Assembly: GCA_963698085.1 (NCBI GenBank)
Contig: OY969122.1
Coordinates: 992,001-1,056,000, forward strand
Reading direction: 5' to 3'
DNA length: 64,000 nt
DNA from: VRUE01 sp963698085
GTDB taxonomy: Bacteria > Actinomycetota > Thermoleophilia > Solirubrobacterales > 70-9
In this document: positions 17,553 to 25,149 of the stretch, piece by piece
Numbering within the stretch: the stretch's first letter is position 1
Layout of the letters: every line of letters starts with the position of its first letter
Position numbers and translations under genes: made by a program
The notes under the pieces: generated by a model
The model's input: the letters and a program-made list of their open reading frames with translations, nothing else
Told to the model about the DNA's origin: nothing
The model's database searches: none

Positions 17553-17570
17553 CCGAGCGGCATCGCACCG

Positions 17571-18290
17571 CTAATCGACGACGCCGTCGGGGAGCCGCCT
17601 CTCCGCCTCCAGCTTCTGCAGGTGGGCCTCCATAACGAGGGCGGCTGCCGGGCGGAGCTCGGCGGGGACATCGCTCCAGGCCTCGGCGAGAAGCGCCGCC
17701 TTGGAGCGCTCACCCCGCTCCAGCGCGGCGAGCAGGCGGCGCTCGCGCATCTCGCGGTGCTCGACGTACTCGGCAAGCTTCGCCGCAGGGTCGGTGACCC
17801 AGGGGCCGTGCCCGGGGCAGATCAGCTCGATCGGCTCGGCTTGGAGCAGCCGCAGCGACTCTAGGTAGGCGGCAAGTGAGCCACCGTCGGGCGGGACGAA
17901 GGTCGAGCCCTCGCCGAGGACCAGATCGCCGCTGAAGCAGACGCCGTCCGTCAGGAAACAGACGTGGTCCGCGGCATGACCGGGCGTCGCCAGAACTCGC
18001 AGGCCCACATGCTCCTCTCCGTCGCGCGGCAGCACGACGTCCACGCCGAGCCGCTCGGCCCCAGCCGCATGGTCGCCGTGACTGTGGGTGAGCAGCACCA
18101 CCCCGATCCCGCCACGCTCCTCGGCCGCGGCGCGCACCGCCTCGAGATGCCCAGCGTCATCCGGCCCCGGATCGATCACCACACACGGATCAGACCCATA
18201 CAGATAAGTATTGGTCCCCGCCAACGTCATCGCCCCCGGATTAGGCGCCACAACCCTGACAATCTCCGCGTGCCCAGGCGCCTGGGTCAC
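17571..18290 (-). CDS. MBL-fold metallohydrolase (LACTB2/hydroxyacylglutathione hydrolase-like)
   Basis: 239 residues, GTG start overlapping the WYL gene stop by 4 nt (GTGA). The metal site is visible as VVLLTHSHGDHAAGAERL (HxHxDH), with further ligands in ATPGHAADHV and ICPGHGPWV. The C-terminal helical region (KLAEYVEHREMRERRLLAALERG) matches the LACTB2 group, endoribonuclease- or thioesterase-like enzymes. Co-translation with a DNA-damage-type regulator is notable, but a functional link is only inferred. Confidence 0.85.
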   Translation of the reverse strand: MTQAPGHAEIVRVVAPNPGAMTLAGTNTYLYGSDPCVVIDPGPDDAGHLEAVRAAAEERGGIGVVLLTHSHGDHAAGAERLGVDVVLPRDGEEHVGLRVLATPGHAADHVCFLTDGVCFSGDLVLGEGSTFVPPDGGSLAAYLESLRLLQAEPIELICPGHGPWVTDPAAKLAEYVEHREMRERRLLAALERGERSKAALLAEAWSDVPAELRPAAALVMEAHLQKLEAERRLPDGVVD

Positions 18291-20347
18291 GCAGCGTTCG
18301 CCGCCACTTCCGCGGCGATCGCCGCGCGCGCCTCCTCGGGCTCGAGCACAACAAGGTCGCCGGCGCCGCGCAGGATCTCGCGCACCAGCCAGGAGGTGCC
18401 AGCGTAGGGCAGCTCGACGACTACGGCACCGTCGGCCAGCTCCTCGACCACAGTGCGCTCCTCACGCAGCCAGCGGGCCCGCTCGGGTGAGACCCAGACG
18501 CGGGCGACCTGGGCGGTCGGCACCTCGCCGTCGGTCATCCAGCCCTCGACCCCGGCCAGCTCCTCGACCTCCTGCCGGGGCTCGTAGCTCTCCTCGCTCG
18601 CGCTCGCCTCCTTGACCCGGTCGAGCTTGAAGTGGCGAACCCCTTCTTTGGTCAGGTCGAAGCACTCGACGTACCAGCCCTCGCGGCCGTTCTCCAGCCG
18701 GTAGGGCTCGACCCGGCGCTTGGTGAACTGGTCCTCGTTCTCCTTGTAGTACTGGATCTCCAGCACCCGGCGGTCGGCTATTGCCTCGTTGACGACGCGG
18801 GCGACCTCGCTGTCGCCGCCGCCGGAGGAGGCAATCTCCAGCCCCTCCTCGGAGGGGTCGTGGCCGAGCGCGCGGACGATCTTCTCGCGGGCGCTCTGCA
18901 GCCCGCCCTGCGGCAGGTGGTCGCCGAAGAGGTCGATCGCCGCGATCAGCGCCTTCGCCTCCAGCGGCAGCAGCCGCGCCGGGCGGGCAAAGTTGTCGCC
19001 GTAGGGCTCGGAGTCAACCTCGATCTCGTCGCCGAGGACTTCGGCGTAGAGGACGTAGGTGCCGCCACCGAAGTTGACGACGTTGAGCAGGTCGATGTCC
19101 TCCCGCAGCTCCTCGCCGGTCAGCTCGAGTCGCTGCCTCAGATCGGTGACGCTCAGCCGCTCGCCTTTCTTGGCCGAGTCGATCAGCATGCCGGCGAGGG
19201 TGACCAGGCGGGCGAAGCGCTCGGGTCGGATCGCCGCCTCGCCGCGCCCGTTGCCGCGCGCGCGAGCCGGCGGCTCACGTAGCGGTCGCTCGACCGTCTC
19301 GGCCGGCTCGAAGTCGCCGCGGTGGCGATCGTCGAGCAGGTCGAGCCGCTCGCGCGCCTCGGCGCGCAGCTCCTCGGGCTCCAGCACCTCGGCGTTCTGG
19401 CGCCAGCGCAGCACCCAGGCGATCAGCTCGCGTGGCGAGGCGTAATCGGTCTCTAAGACCGAGCCCTTGCCGGGAGCCTCGTCGGCCTTGCGCGCCGGGC
19501 GCAGCTCGCCGTAGCCGCCGAAGTCGCGCTCGATCAGCCAGGAGATGCGATCGCGGACGAAGATCTTCGCCCTGCCCCGAATCTCACCCAATTGCCAGTT
19601 GGCGCGCTGGCCGTAATCGCGGCGGTCGAAGTCCTCCGGCGGCGAGAAGTCATGCTCGGCCTTGGAGGCGTAGCCGACCTTGCCCTGGATGCGGGAGAGG
19701 CGGAAGACGCGGACCGCATCGCGCTCGTGCGAAAGCCCGATCAAGTAGAACTGGCCGGCGCGAAAGACGAGGTGGTAGGGATCGACCTTGCGCTTCTCGG
19801 TCTCGTCGCGCTCCATCGTGTAGTAGGTGAACTCGATCGTCTTGCGGCGCGAGATCGCGGTCTCGATCTTGGAGAGGCGCTGGGAGAGGTCGCGGCCGCC
19901 GGCCGAGGCGGTCATCGCCATCTCCACCGGCGCCCGTTCGCCCTCGCTGATCGGGTTCGGGTGGCCCCAGGCGACCTGCTGCAGGGCGAGCCGCAGCGGC
20001 TCGGCGTAAGCGAAGCCGCCGTCGGTGAGCAGCGAGAGCGCCGTGCTCAGCGAGGCCAGCTCGTCGTCGGAAAACTTGATTGCGTCGAGGTAGAAGTTCT
20101 CCGGCGGCAGCGAGTAGAGCTCGGCCTCGAAGAACCCCTCGCCCGGTTTCTCCACCCCGAGCTGGATGCCGAGGCTCTCGAGCTCGGCGCGGTCGGCGTA
20201 GAAGCGGCGCGCGAAGGCGTCGTCGTTCATGTCGCTGTAGCCCTCCACCTCGCGCTTGATCTCCAGCGCCGAAACCGGCCTGCCCTGGGCCATCAGGAAC
20301 GAGATCAGCGAGAGCTGGCGGATCAGCTTCTCGGTGTCCTTTGCCAC
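18287..20347 (-). CDS. Tandem WYL-domain transcriptional regulator (PafB-PafC fusion-like)
   Basis: 686 residues made of two homologous halves, each with an N-terminal HTH and a WYL sensor domain. Half one: KLIRQLSLISFLMAQGRPVSALEIKREV, then TIEFTYYTMERDETEKRKVDPYHLVFRAGQFYLIGL. Half two begins near residue 375: FARLVTLAGMLIDSAKKGERLSVTDLRQRL, then VLEIQYYKENEDQFTKRRVEPYRL and GWYVECFD. PafB and PafC are normally separate and together activate the RecA-independent DNA damage response in actinobacteria. The GTG start has TATTCT ending 6 nt upstream. The downstream MBL gene overlaps by 4 nt. Confidence 0.88.
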   Translation of the reverse strand: MAKDTEKLIRQLSLISFLMAQGRPVSALEIKREVEGYSDMNDDAFARRFYADRAELESLGIQLGVEKPGEGFFEAELYSLPPENFYLDAIKFSDDELASLSTALSLLTDGGFAYAEPLRLALQQVAWGHPNPISEGERAPVEMAMTASAGGRDLSQRLSKIETAISRRKTIEFTYYTMERDETEKRKVDPYHLVFRAGQFYLIGLSHERDAVRVFRLSRIQGKVGYASKAEHDFSPPEDFDRRDYGQRANWQLGEIRGRAKIFVRDRISWLIERDFGGYGELRPARKADEAPGKGSVLETDYASPRELIAWVLRWRQNAEVLEPEELRAEARERLDLLDDRHRGDFEPAETVERPLREPPARARGNGRGEAAIRPERFARLVTLAGMLIDSAKKGERLSVTDLRQRLELTGEELREDIDLLNVVNFGGGTYVLYAEVLGDEIEVDSEPYGDNFARPARLLPLEAKALIAAIDLFGDHLPQGGLQSAREKIVRALGHDPSEEGLEIASSGGGDSEVARVVNEAIADRRVLEIQYYKENEDQFTKRRVEPYRLENGREGWYVECFDLTKEGVRHFKLDRVKEASASEESYEPRQEVEELAGVEGWMTDGEVPTAQVARVWVSPERARWLREERTVVEELADGAVVVELPYAGTSWLVREILRGAGDLVVLEPEEARAAIAAEVAANAA

Positions 20348-20353
20348 AAGTCC

Positions 20354-20359
20354 AGAATA
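20354..20359 (-). promoter_or_regulatory. -10 box TATTCT of the WYL regulator
   Basis: TATTCT on the minus strand ends 6 nt before GTG 20347, with no Shine-Dalgarno. The start of a divergent gene lies 85-90 nt away. Confidence 0.45.
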
Positions 20360-20428
20360 GTGAGGGCGACCGGGTGAGCCCCCCGCCGGAGCCGCCCCAA
20401 TCCCGCATTTTGCCCCTTTCGCGCGGGA

Positions 20429-20434
20429 TAGAGT
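20429..20434 (+). promoter_or_regulatory. -10 box TAGAGT of the small membrane protein gene
   Basis: TAGAGT ends 9 nt before ATG 20444; no ribosome-binding site is seen. Confidence 0.35.
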
Positions 20435-20443
20435 GCGCTTCGC

Positions 20444-20767
20444 ATGGACATCCTTCGCAACCTCTTCGGCAACGTCACCTCCGGGATCATCCGGCTGGCG
20501 GTCGCCGCCGGCATCCTCTTCTGCGCCTACCTCTTCCTGCTCAAGCCAGTGCTCGACACGGCCAACAACGCGATTGACAAAAGCGGGTTCAACAAGCTCG
20601 GCAAGTCGTTCGAGTCACTGCAGGACCTAGGCCCGCAGATCGAGCGCCAGGTGAAGCGCTCCTTCCGGGTGGCGAAGAGGCAGGGCAACCCGCAGAAGCT
20701 GCTCAAGTGCGTGAAGCGGGCGGATCAGGACGTGAGCAAGATTGAACGCTGCACGCGCCGCTTCTAG
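20444..20767 (+). CDS. Small single-pass membrane protein, unknown function
   Basis: 107 residues. One hydrophobic segment (residues about 14-35, GIIRLAVAAGILFCAYLFLL) is followed by a charged region rich in Lys and Arg (QIERQVKRSFRVAKRQGNPQKLLKCVKRADQDVSKIERCTRRF) with two Cys. The frame has actinobacterial third-position GC bias and lies between two real genes, convergent with the HD-domain gene 10 nt away. I do not recognise the family. A membrane-anchored helical cytoplasmic or extracellular tail is all that can be said. Confidence 0.65.
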   Translation: MDILRNLFGNVTSGIIRLAVAAGILFCAYLFLLKPVLDTANNAIDKSGFNKLGKSFESLQDLGPQIERQVKRSFRVAKRQGNPQKLLKCVKRADQDVSKIERCTRRF

Positions 20768-20777
20768 CGGCGGCGCT

Positions 20778-21830
20778 TCAGGCGGCCTGGCGCTGGCCGA
20801 AATACGCCGAGCCTGACAAGGCCCGGTCGAAGCCCGACCAGGACTCCCCCGCCGGCAGCTCACGCTCTAACCGATCGAAGCTGCCGAGGCGGCCGCCGAG
20901 GTTGTCGATCATGTGGACGAGGACGGCCTCGCGGGTGGCCGGAACGACCGGGGAGCCGTGCTCGAGCGAGCCGTGGTGGCTGAGGATGATGTGGAGAACG
21001 GCCTGGGCAAGGTCGGGATCGAAGGCGGGGATCTCCTCGATCTCGCGGCGCACCGTGTAGTAGCCGAGCGGAATCTCGCCCTGCAGGCGACCGGCGTCGG
21101 TGAGGTCGATCGCCAGCGGGTCGTCGTTGTAGGCGACGGTCTTGCCGATGTCGTGCAGCAGCGCGCCGGCGACGGCGACCTCGCGATCGATGCCGGGGAA
21201 GAAGTTGGCCGCGGCGCTGACCGCCTGGGCGACGGAGACCGTGTGCTCCAGCAGGCCGTGCCGGTAGGCCTGGTGGAAGACCTTCGCCGCCGGCGCGTCG
21301 CGGAAGCGCTCCCAGATCGGTGAGCGCTCGCCGAAGAAGCGATCGAGCAGCTCGCGCAGCTGCGGCTCTTGCACGGTCTCCAGCAGCTGGCGCAGCTTGC
21401 CCTCGAGCTCCTCGAGGGAGACGTCAGACTCGGCGGCGAGGTCGGCCGGGTCGTACTCCTCGGCGCTCACCTCGCGCAGGGCGGCGAGCTTGATCTTCGC
21501 CCCCCAGCGCTCGCTCTGCTCGAAGACGCCACCGACCTCGATCGCGGTCCCCGGCGCAGCGAGGGCGTAGAGCTCCTCGGCTTCCTCCCAGGCAACCGCC
21601 TCGGCGCTGCCGCTGGCGTCGCCGAGCACCAGCCGCAGCCAGGGCTCGCCGTTGCGCTTGCGCCGCAGCTCGCGCTGGCGAACCGCGTAGACGCCCTTCA
21701 CCCGCTGACCATCCTCGAGATCGCGCAGGCACACCCTGACCGGGGCCGGCGCGGAGGGCTCGGCGGGCGAGCCGCCGCCGGAGGTCTCGATCAATGCCTC
21801 CTGGAACATGGTCGGGTCGAGCTGCTCCAT
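20778..21830 (-). CDS. HD-domain 3'-5' exoribonuclease, YhaM-like
   Basis: 350 residues from ATG 21830 (TTG 21833 is adjacent). The N-terminal OB-fold-like region (VKGVYAVRQRELRRKRNGEPWLRLVLGDASG) precedes an HD phosphohydrolase domain: YRHGLLEHTVSVAQAV, GALLHDIGKTVAY and LSHHGSLEHGSP. OB plus HD is the YhaM/CBF1 layout, an exoribonuclease active on single-stranded nucleic acid. TACCTT lies 8 nt before ATG 21830, consistent with a leaderless transcript. Confidence 0.82.
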   Translation of the reverse strand: MEQLDPTMFQEALIETSGGGSPAEPSAPAPVRVCLRDLEDGQRVKGVYAVRQRELRRKRNGEPWLRLVLGDASGSAEAVAWEEAEELYALAAPGTAIEVGGVFEQSERWGAKIKLAALREVSAEEYDPADLAAESDVSLEELEGKLRQLLETVQEPQLRELLDRFFGERSPIWERFRDAPAAKVFHQAYRHGLLEHTVSVAQAVSAAANFFPGIDREVAVAGALLHDIGKTVAYNDDPLAIDLTDAGRLQGEIPLGYYTVRREIEEIPAFDPDLAQAVLHIILSHHGSLEHGSPVVPATREAVLVHMIDNLGGRLGSFDRLERELPAGESWSGFDRALSGSAYFGQRQAA

Positions 21831-21871
21831 CAACCGCCAAGGTAGAGCGAGGGGCGGACGGCGCAGACGGC

Positions 21872-23035
21872 TTACTTCAGGATCAGATCACCTTCCCGGG
21901 CGGCCTGCAGTCGCGCGTTGGCGCGCAGCAGCAGGTCCCGTCCACGAGCGGACGGGACCAAGGCCAGGGCGGACCTGGCGTTGATGGCCGCTTCCTGCAG
22001 ATACCCCTCCCACTCCGACTCCACCTGCCACCCGGCATACCTCAAGAGGATCTCGGCGCTGCGCTCCTTGGCCCGCTGCTCGAACTCCTCGTCGCCGGTC
22101 GCTTCTGCGGCAAAAGCCGCCAGGACAGGGTCTTCGACCGCGAGGAGCCGCTCCACGGCGCTCCTCGCGACGTCCGCCTCGGGCTCCTGGACCCAGCCCT
22201 CGACCAGCGGGATGTCGGAGAGGGCGGCGATCTCCGGCGAGCGCTCCCCATCGTGCGCCATCAGGCGTTCGACCTCGGCGAGGTTGCGCCGGTAGCACCA
22301 TTTCCTCGCCACCCGTTCGTACGGGAGTTCGCCGACCTCCAGCGCTTTCTCGTCTTCGGGCAACACGTAACCGACGCGCGAGACCGGTCCCGGCACGCCG
22401 AGCACGAACCTGCCCGCATCGAGCGTCTGGCGAGGCTCGGCGATCAGCTCGACGTGGATCGCGAAGAGAAGATGGTCAAGACCGGCCAACGAGTCGGCAA
22501 AGAGGAGGGGGATCGTCAGGTGGCGCCCCGGGCGAACCAGCTCGGAGAGATCGGCGCGCTGTACCCGCTCGTCGCCGAACGGCTGGAGAACCAACGGCAC
22601 CGAGTAATCCCTCGCGACGGGTACCGGGTCGCCACCGCCTTCGCAGCTCTCGAGTCGGGTGCTGTCCTCAATCGTCACGCGGGCCTCGACCAGCCGGACC
22701 ACTTCGTCACCGCGGTTCTCGACCACGATGTCGACACGGGGCGTGGTCGCTCGCGTCCAGAACAGCTCTCCTTCCCTCTCGACAGTCGCTTCCGGTCCGT
22801 TGGAGACAACTGGGGTCCCATCGATCTCCAGCCCATCCGCTCCGCCGTCGACGAGGCCCGAGGCCCAATCGCCGAAGCCCGCCAGCAGGCCGACGATCAA
22901 CACGGCGACGATCGCGGCGGTCGTCCCGGCGACCACTTCGCGGCGGAAAGCGGGGGAGCGCATACCCTCGCCCGTCGATTCCTTTCGTGGCCGCGCCCGT
23001 CGCGCCCAGCCCTGCCTCCCTCGTCTGCGCCTCAT
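21872..23035 (-). CDS. Hypothetical membrane-anchored protein
   Basis: 387 residues from ATG 23035, with GGAGAG upstream. A basic N-terminus (MRRRRGRQGWARRARPRKE) is followed by one hydrophobic segment (VAGTTAAIVAVLIVGLLAGFG, residues about 35-55). A beta-rich region follows (TPRVDIVVENRGDEVVRLVEARVTIED, resembling immunoglobulin-like or CARDB-type folds). The C-terminal half is helical and Ala/Glu-rich, ending with a region that could form TPR-like pairs (EILLRYAGWQVESEWEGYLQEAAINARSALAL). I cannot name the family. The rest of the frame upstream of 23035 runs antisense to the DUF3817 gene and is not coding. Confidence 0.65.
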   Translation of the reverse strand: MRRRRGRQGWARRARPRKESTGEGMRSPAFRREVVAGTTAAIVAVLIVGLLAGFGDWASGLVDGGADGLEIDGTPVVSNGPEATVEREGELFWTRATTPRVDIVVENRGDEVVRLVEARVTIEDSTRLESCEGGGDPVPVARDYSVPLVLQPFGDERVQRADLSELVRPGRHLTIPLLFADSLAGLDHLLFAIHVELIAEPRQTLDAGRFVLGVPGPVSRVGYVLPEDEKALEVGELPYERVARKWCYRRNLAEVERLMAHDGERSPEIAALSDIPLVEGWVQEPEADVARSAVERLLAVEDPVLAAFAAEATGDEEFEQRAKERSAEILLRYAGWQVESEWEGYLQEAAINARSALALVPSARGRDLLLRANARLQAAREGDLILK

Positions 23036-23082
23036 CTTGCTCTCCGCCCACCGTACCGGCGATTCGACCAGCCGACCTCCAA

Positions 23083-23088
23083 TAAGGT
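23083..23088 (+). promoter_or_regulatory. -10 box TAAGGT of the DUF3817 gene
   Basis: TAAGGT ends 7 nt before GTG 23096. The AAGG inside it could alternatively act as a weak ribosome-binding site. Confidence 0.35.
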
Positions 23089-23095
23089 TCCGGCC

Positions 23096-23392
23096 GTGAA
23101 GGCCATGCGATTCATCGCCCTTACCGAGGCGACGAGCTTCCTCGCGCTGCTGATCGCCTCCTACGTCAAACGGACCGGCGGGAGTGAGCTGGGGGTGCAG
23201 ATCCTCGGCCCGATCCACGGCGGGCTCTTCATCCTCTACGTGATCGTCGCCCTCAACCTGCGCGCGGACGCCGGCTGGTCGGCGAAGACGACCTTCTGGA
23301 TACTGGTCGGCGCCGTGGTGCCATTCGGCGGCTACGTCGTCGACTGGTGGCTGGTGCGGGAAGCGCGGCGAGCCGAGCAGACCTCAGCCTGA
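23096..23392 (+). CDS. DUF3817 family small membrane protein
   Basis: 98 residues with three hydrophobic segments: RFIALTEATSFLALLIASYV, ILGPIHGGLFILYVIVALNL and FWILVGAVVPFGGYVVDWWL. The E-x-x-S/T region of helix 1 and the GPIHG motif are hallmarks of DUF3817, a small integral-membrane family common in actinobacteria with no known activity. GTG 23096 is chosen; ATG 23105 is an alternative. Its TGA overlaps the ATG of the following FAH gene, so the two are translationally coupled. Confidence 0.8.
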   Translation: MKAMRFIALTEATSFLALLIASYVKRTGGSELGVQILGPIHGGLFILYVIVALNLRADAGWSAKTTFWILVGAVVPFGGYVVDWWLVREARRAEQTSA

Positions 23393-24261
23393 TGAGGCTC
23401 TGCCGCTTCGCTTCCGATGGCGGTGAGCCGGCGCTGGGCATCGTCGACGGCGAGGAGGTGATCGACCTCTCCTCGACCGAGGCGCCGGCCGAACCGGCCG
23501 CGGCGCTCGGCGAGCTTGGCCAAGGGCGACTGGCGGAGCTGGCCGGGGCGGCACCGCGGCTGGCGCTTTCCGATGTGACGCTGCTGGCGCCGGCGGCGCC
23601 CCGCAAGTACCTGGCGATCGCGCTCAACTACGCCGACCACATCGCCGAGATGGGTATGGAGCCGCCCGAGATCCCGGTCTTCTTTAACAAGCAGGTGAGC
23701 TGCGTCGTCGGCCCGAGCGCCGAGGTCCACATGCCGAAGGTCTCTACCTTCCTCGACTACGAGGCCGAGCTGGCGCTCGTGATCAGCAAGCGCTGCCGCC
23801 ACGTCTCGGTGGAGCAGGCGCCCGCGGTGATCGCCGGCTACACCTGCGCCAACGACGTCAGCGTCCGCGACTGGCAGGGACGGGCGCAGACGATGACGAT
23901 CGGCAAGTCGTTCGACACCCACGGGCCGCTCGGACCCTGGCTGGTCACCGCCGATGAGCTGGGCGACCCCAACGACCTCGCGATCCGCTGCAGCGTCAAC
24001 GACGAGCCGCGCCAGGACGCGCGCACCAGCCAGATGGTCTTCGACTGCTTCCAGCAGGTCTCCCACCTCTCCGAAGCCTTCACGCTCGAGCCGGGTGACG
24101 TGATCGCCACCGGCACCCCATCCGGCGTCGGCCTCGGCCGCCAGCCGGTTCGCGACAACCTGCTCCACGTCGGCGACAGGGTGCGGGTCGAGATCGAGGG
24201 CATCGGCGAGCTGGTCAACACCGTGGTCGAGGAGCCAGAGGGCTTTCTCGCCGGCGCGTAG
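23392..24261 (+). CDS. Fumarylacetoacetate hydrolase (FAH) family protein
   Basis: 289 residues from ATG 23392. The FAH fold is seen in YLAIALNYADHIAEMG, the metal-binding FLDYEAELALVISKRCRHV, YTCANDVSVRDWQ and the C-terminal GDVIATGTPSGVGLGRQP with GDRVRVEIEGIGELVNTV. The family hydrolyses C-C bonds or hydrates/decarboxylates 2-keto acids in aromatic or sugar degradation (for example 2-hydroxyhepta-2,4-diene-1,7-dioate isomerase or acylpyruvase). It precedes an alpha/beta hydrolase by 12 nt in the same direction, suggesting one catabolic operon with the DUF3817 gene. Confidence 0.87.
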   Translation: MRLCRFASDGGEPALGIVDGEEVIDLSSTEAPAEPAAALGELGQGRLAELAGAAPRLALSDVTLLAPAAPRKYLAIALNYADHIAEMGMEPPEIPVFFNKQVSCVVGPSAEVHMPKVSTFLDYEAELALVISKRCRHVSVEQAPAVIAGYTCANDVSVRDWQGRAQTMTIGKSFDTHGPLGPWLVTADELGDPNDLAIRCSVNDEPRQDARTSQMVFDCFQQVSHLSEAFTLEPGDVIATGTPSGVGLGRQPVRDNLLHVGDRVRVEIEGIGELVNTVVEEPEGFLAGA

Positions 24262-24273
24262 GAGCTGGTTGGC

Positions 24274-25149
24274 GTGCTGACCGCACGGGTGCAGCGCTGG
24301 CGCAACGAAGGGACGATCGAGGAGGTCCTCGGCCGGCAGCTGTTCGTCCACCGCCGCGGGGGAAGCGAAGCGCCTCTGCTGCTCTTCCTGCACGGCTTCC
24401 CTTCCAGCTCCTACGACTGGCGCCCGCTGTTCGCGCTGCGCGGCGGCGAGGAGGCGGCGCTGGCCTTCGACTTCCTCGGCTTCGGCCTCTCCGAGAAGCC
24501 GCGCGACCACACCTACGCGCTCGCCTGGCAGGCAGATGCCGTCGAGGAGCTGGTGCGCCGCGCCGGCTCGCCGCCGGTCTTCGTCGTCGGCCACGACATG
24601 GGCACCTCGGTCGCCACCGAGCTGATGGCGCGCGACCTGCGCGGCGAGCTGAGCATGGAGATGACCGGTGCGCTGCTCTTCAACGGCAGCATGCTGCTGC
24701 ACCTGGCGAAGCCGACGCTGGGGCAGAACCTGCTGCGCAGCCGGTTTGGGCCGTACTTCGCGCGGCTGACGACGGAGCGCAGCTTCCGCGCCCAGTTCTC
24801 CCGCGTCTTCTCGCCCGACCACCCGCTCAGCGCCGAGGAGGCAGCGGACCAGTGGTCGCTGGTCGCTCACGGCGGCGGTCAACGCATCGCCCACCTGACG
24901 ATCAACTACATGGCCGAGCGCGAACGCTTCACCGAGCGCTGGCACGGCGCGATCCGCGACTGGCCCAAGCCGCTGACCCTGGCCTGGGGCCTGCAAGACT
25001 CCGTCGCCCGCGTCGAGGTGCTCGACGGCCTGCGCTCACTGCGGCCCGGCGTGCCGACGATCGAGCTCCCCGACGCCGCCCACTACCCGCAGATCGAACA
25101 GCCCGAGCGGATCTCCGCCGCTCTGGACTCCGCCCTCTCGCTCAGCTGA
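24274..25149 (+). CDS. Alpha/beta hydrolase, epoxide hydrolase/haloalkane dehalogenase-like
   Basis: 291 residues from GTG 24274, with GGAG 9 nt upstream. The oxyanion element LHGFPSSSYDW, the nucleophile elbow VVGHDMGTSVA (Asp nucleophile, as in epoxide hydrolases and haloalkane dehalogenases rather than the Ser of esterases) and the C-terminal His in DAAHYPQIEQPE are present. Ester, epoxide and haloalkane substrates cannot be told apart here. The 3' end overlaps the convergent acyl-CoA ligase gene by 8 nt. Confidence 0.83.
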   Translation: MLTARVQRWRNEGTIEEVLGRQLFVHRRGGSEAPLLLFLHGFPSSSYDWRPLFALRGGEEAALAFDFLGFGLSEKPRDHTYALAWQADAVEELVRRAGSPPVFVVGHDMGTSVATELMARDLRGELSMEMTGALLFNGSMLLHLAKPTLGQNLLRSRFGPYFARLTTERSFRAQFSRVFSPDHPLSAEEAADQWSLVAHGGGQRIAHLTINYMAERERFTERWHGAIRDWPKPLTLAWGLQDSVARVEVLDGLRSLRPGVPTIELPDAAHYPQIEQPERISAALDSALSLS

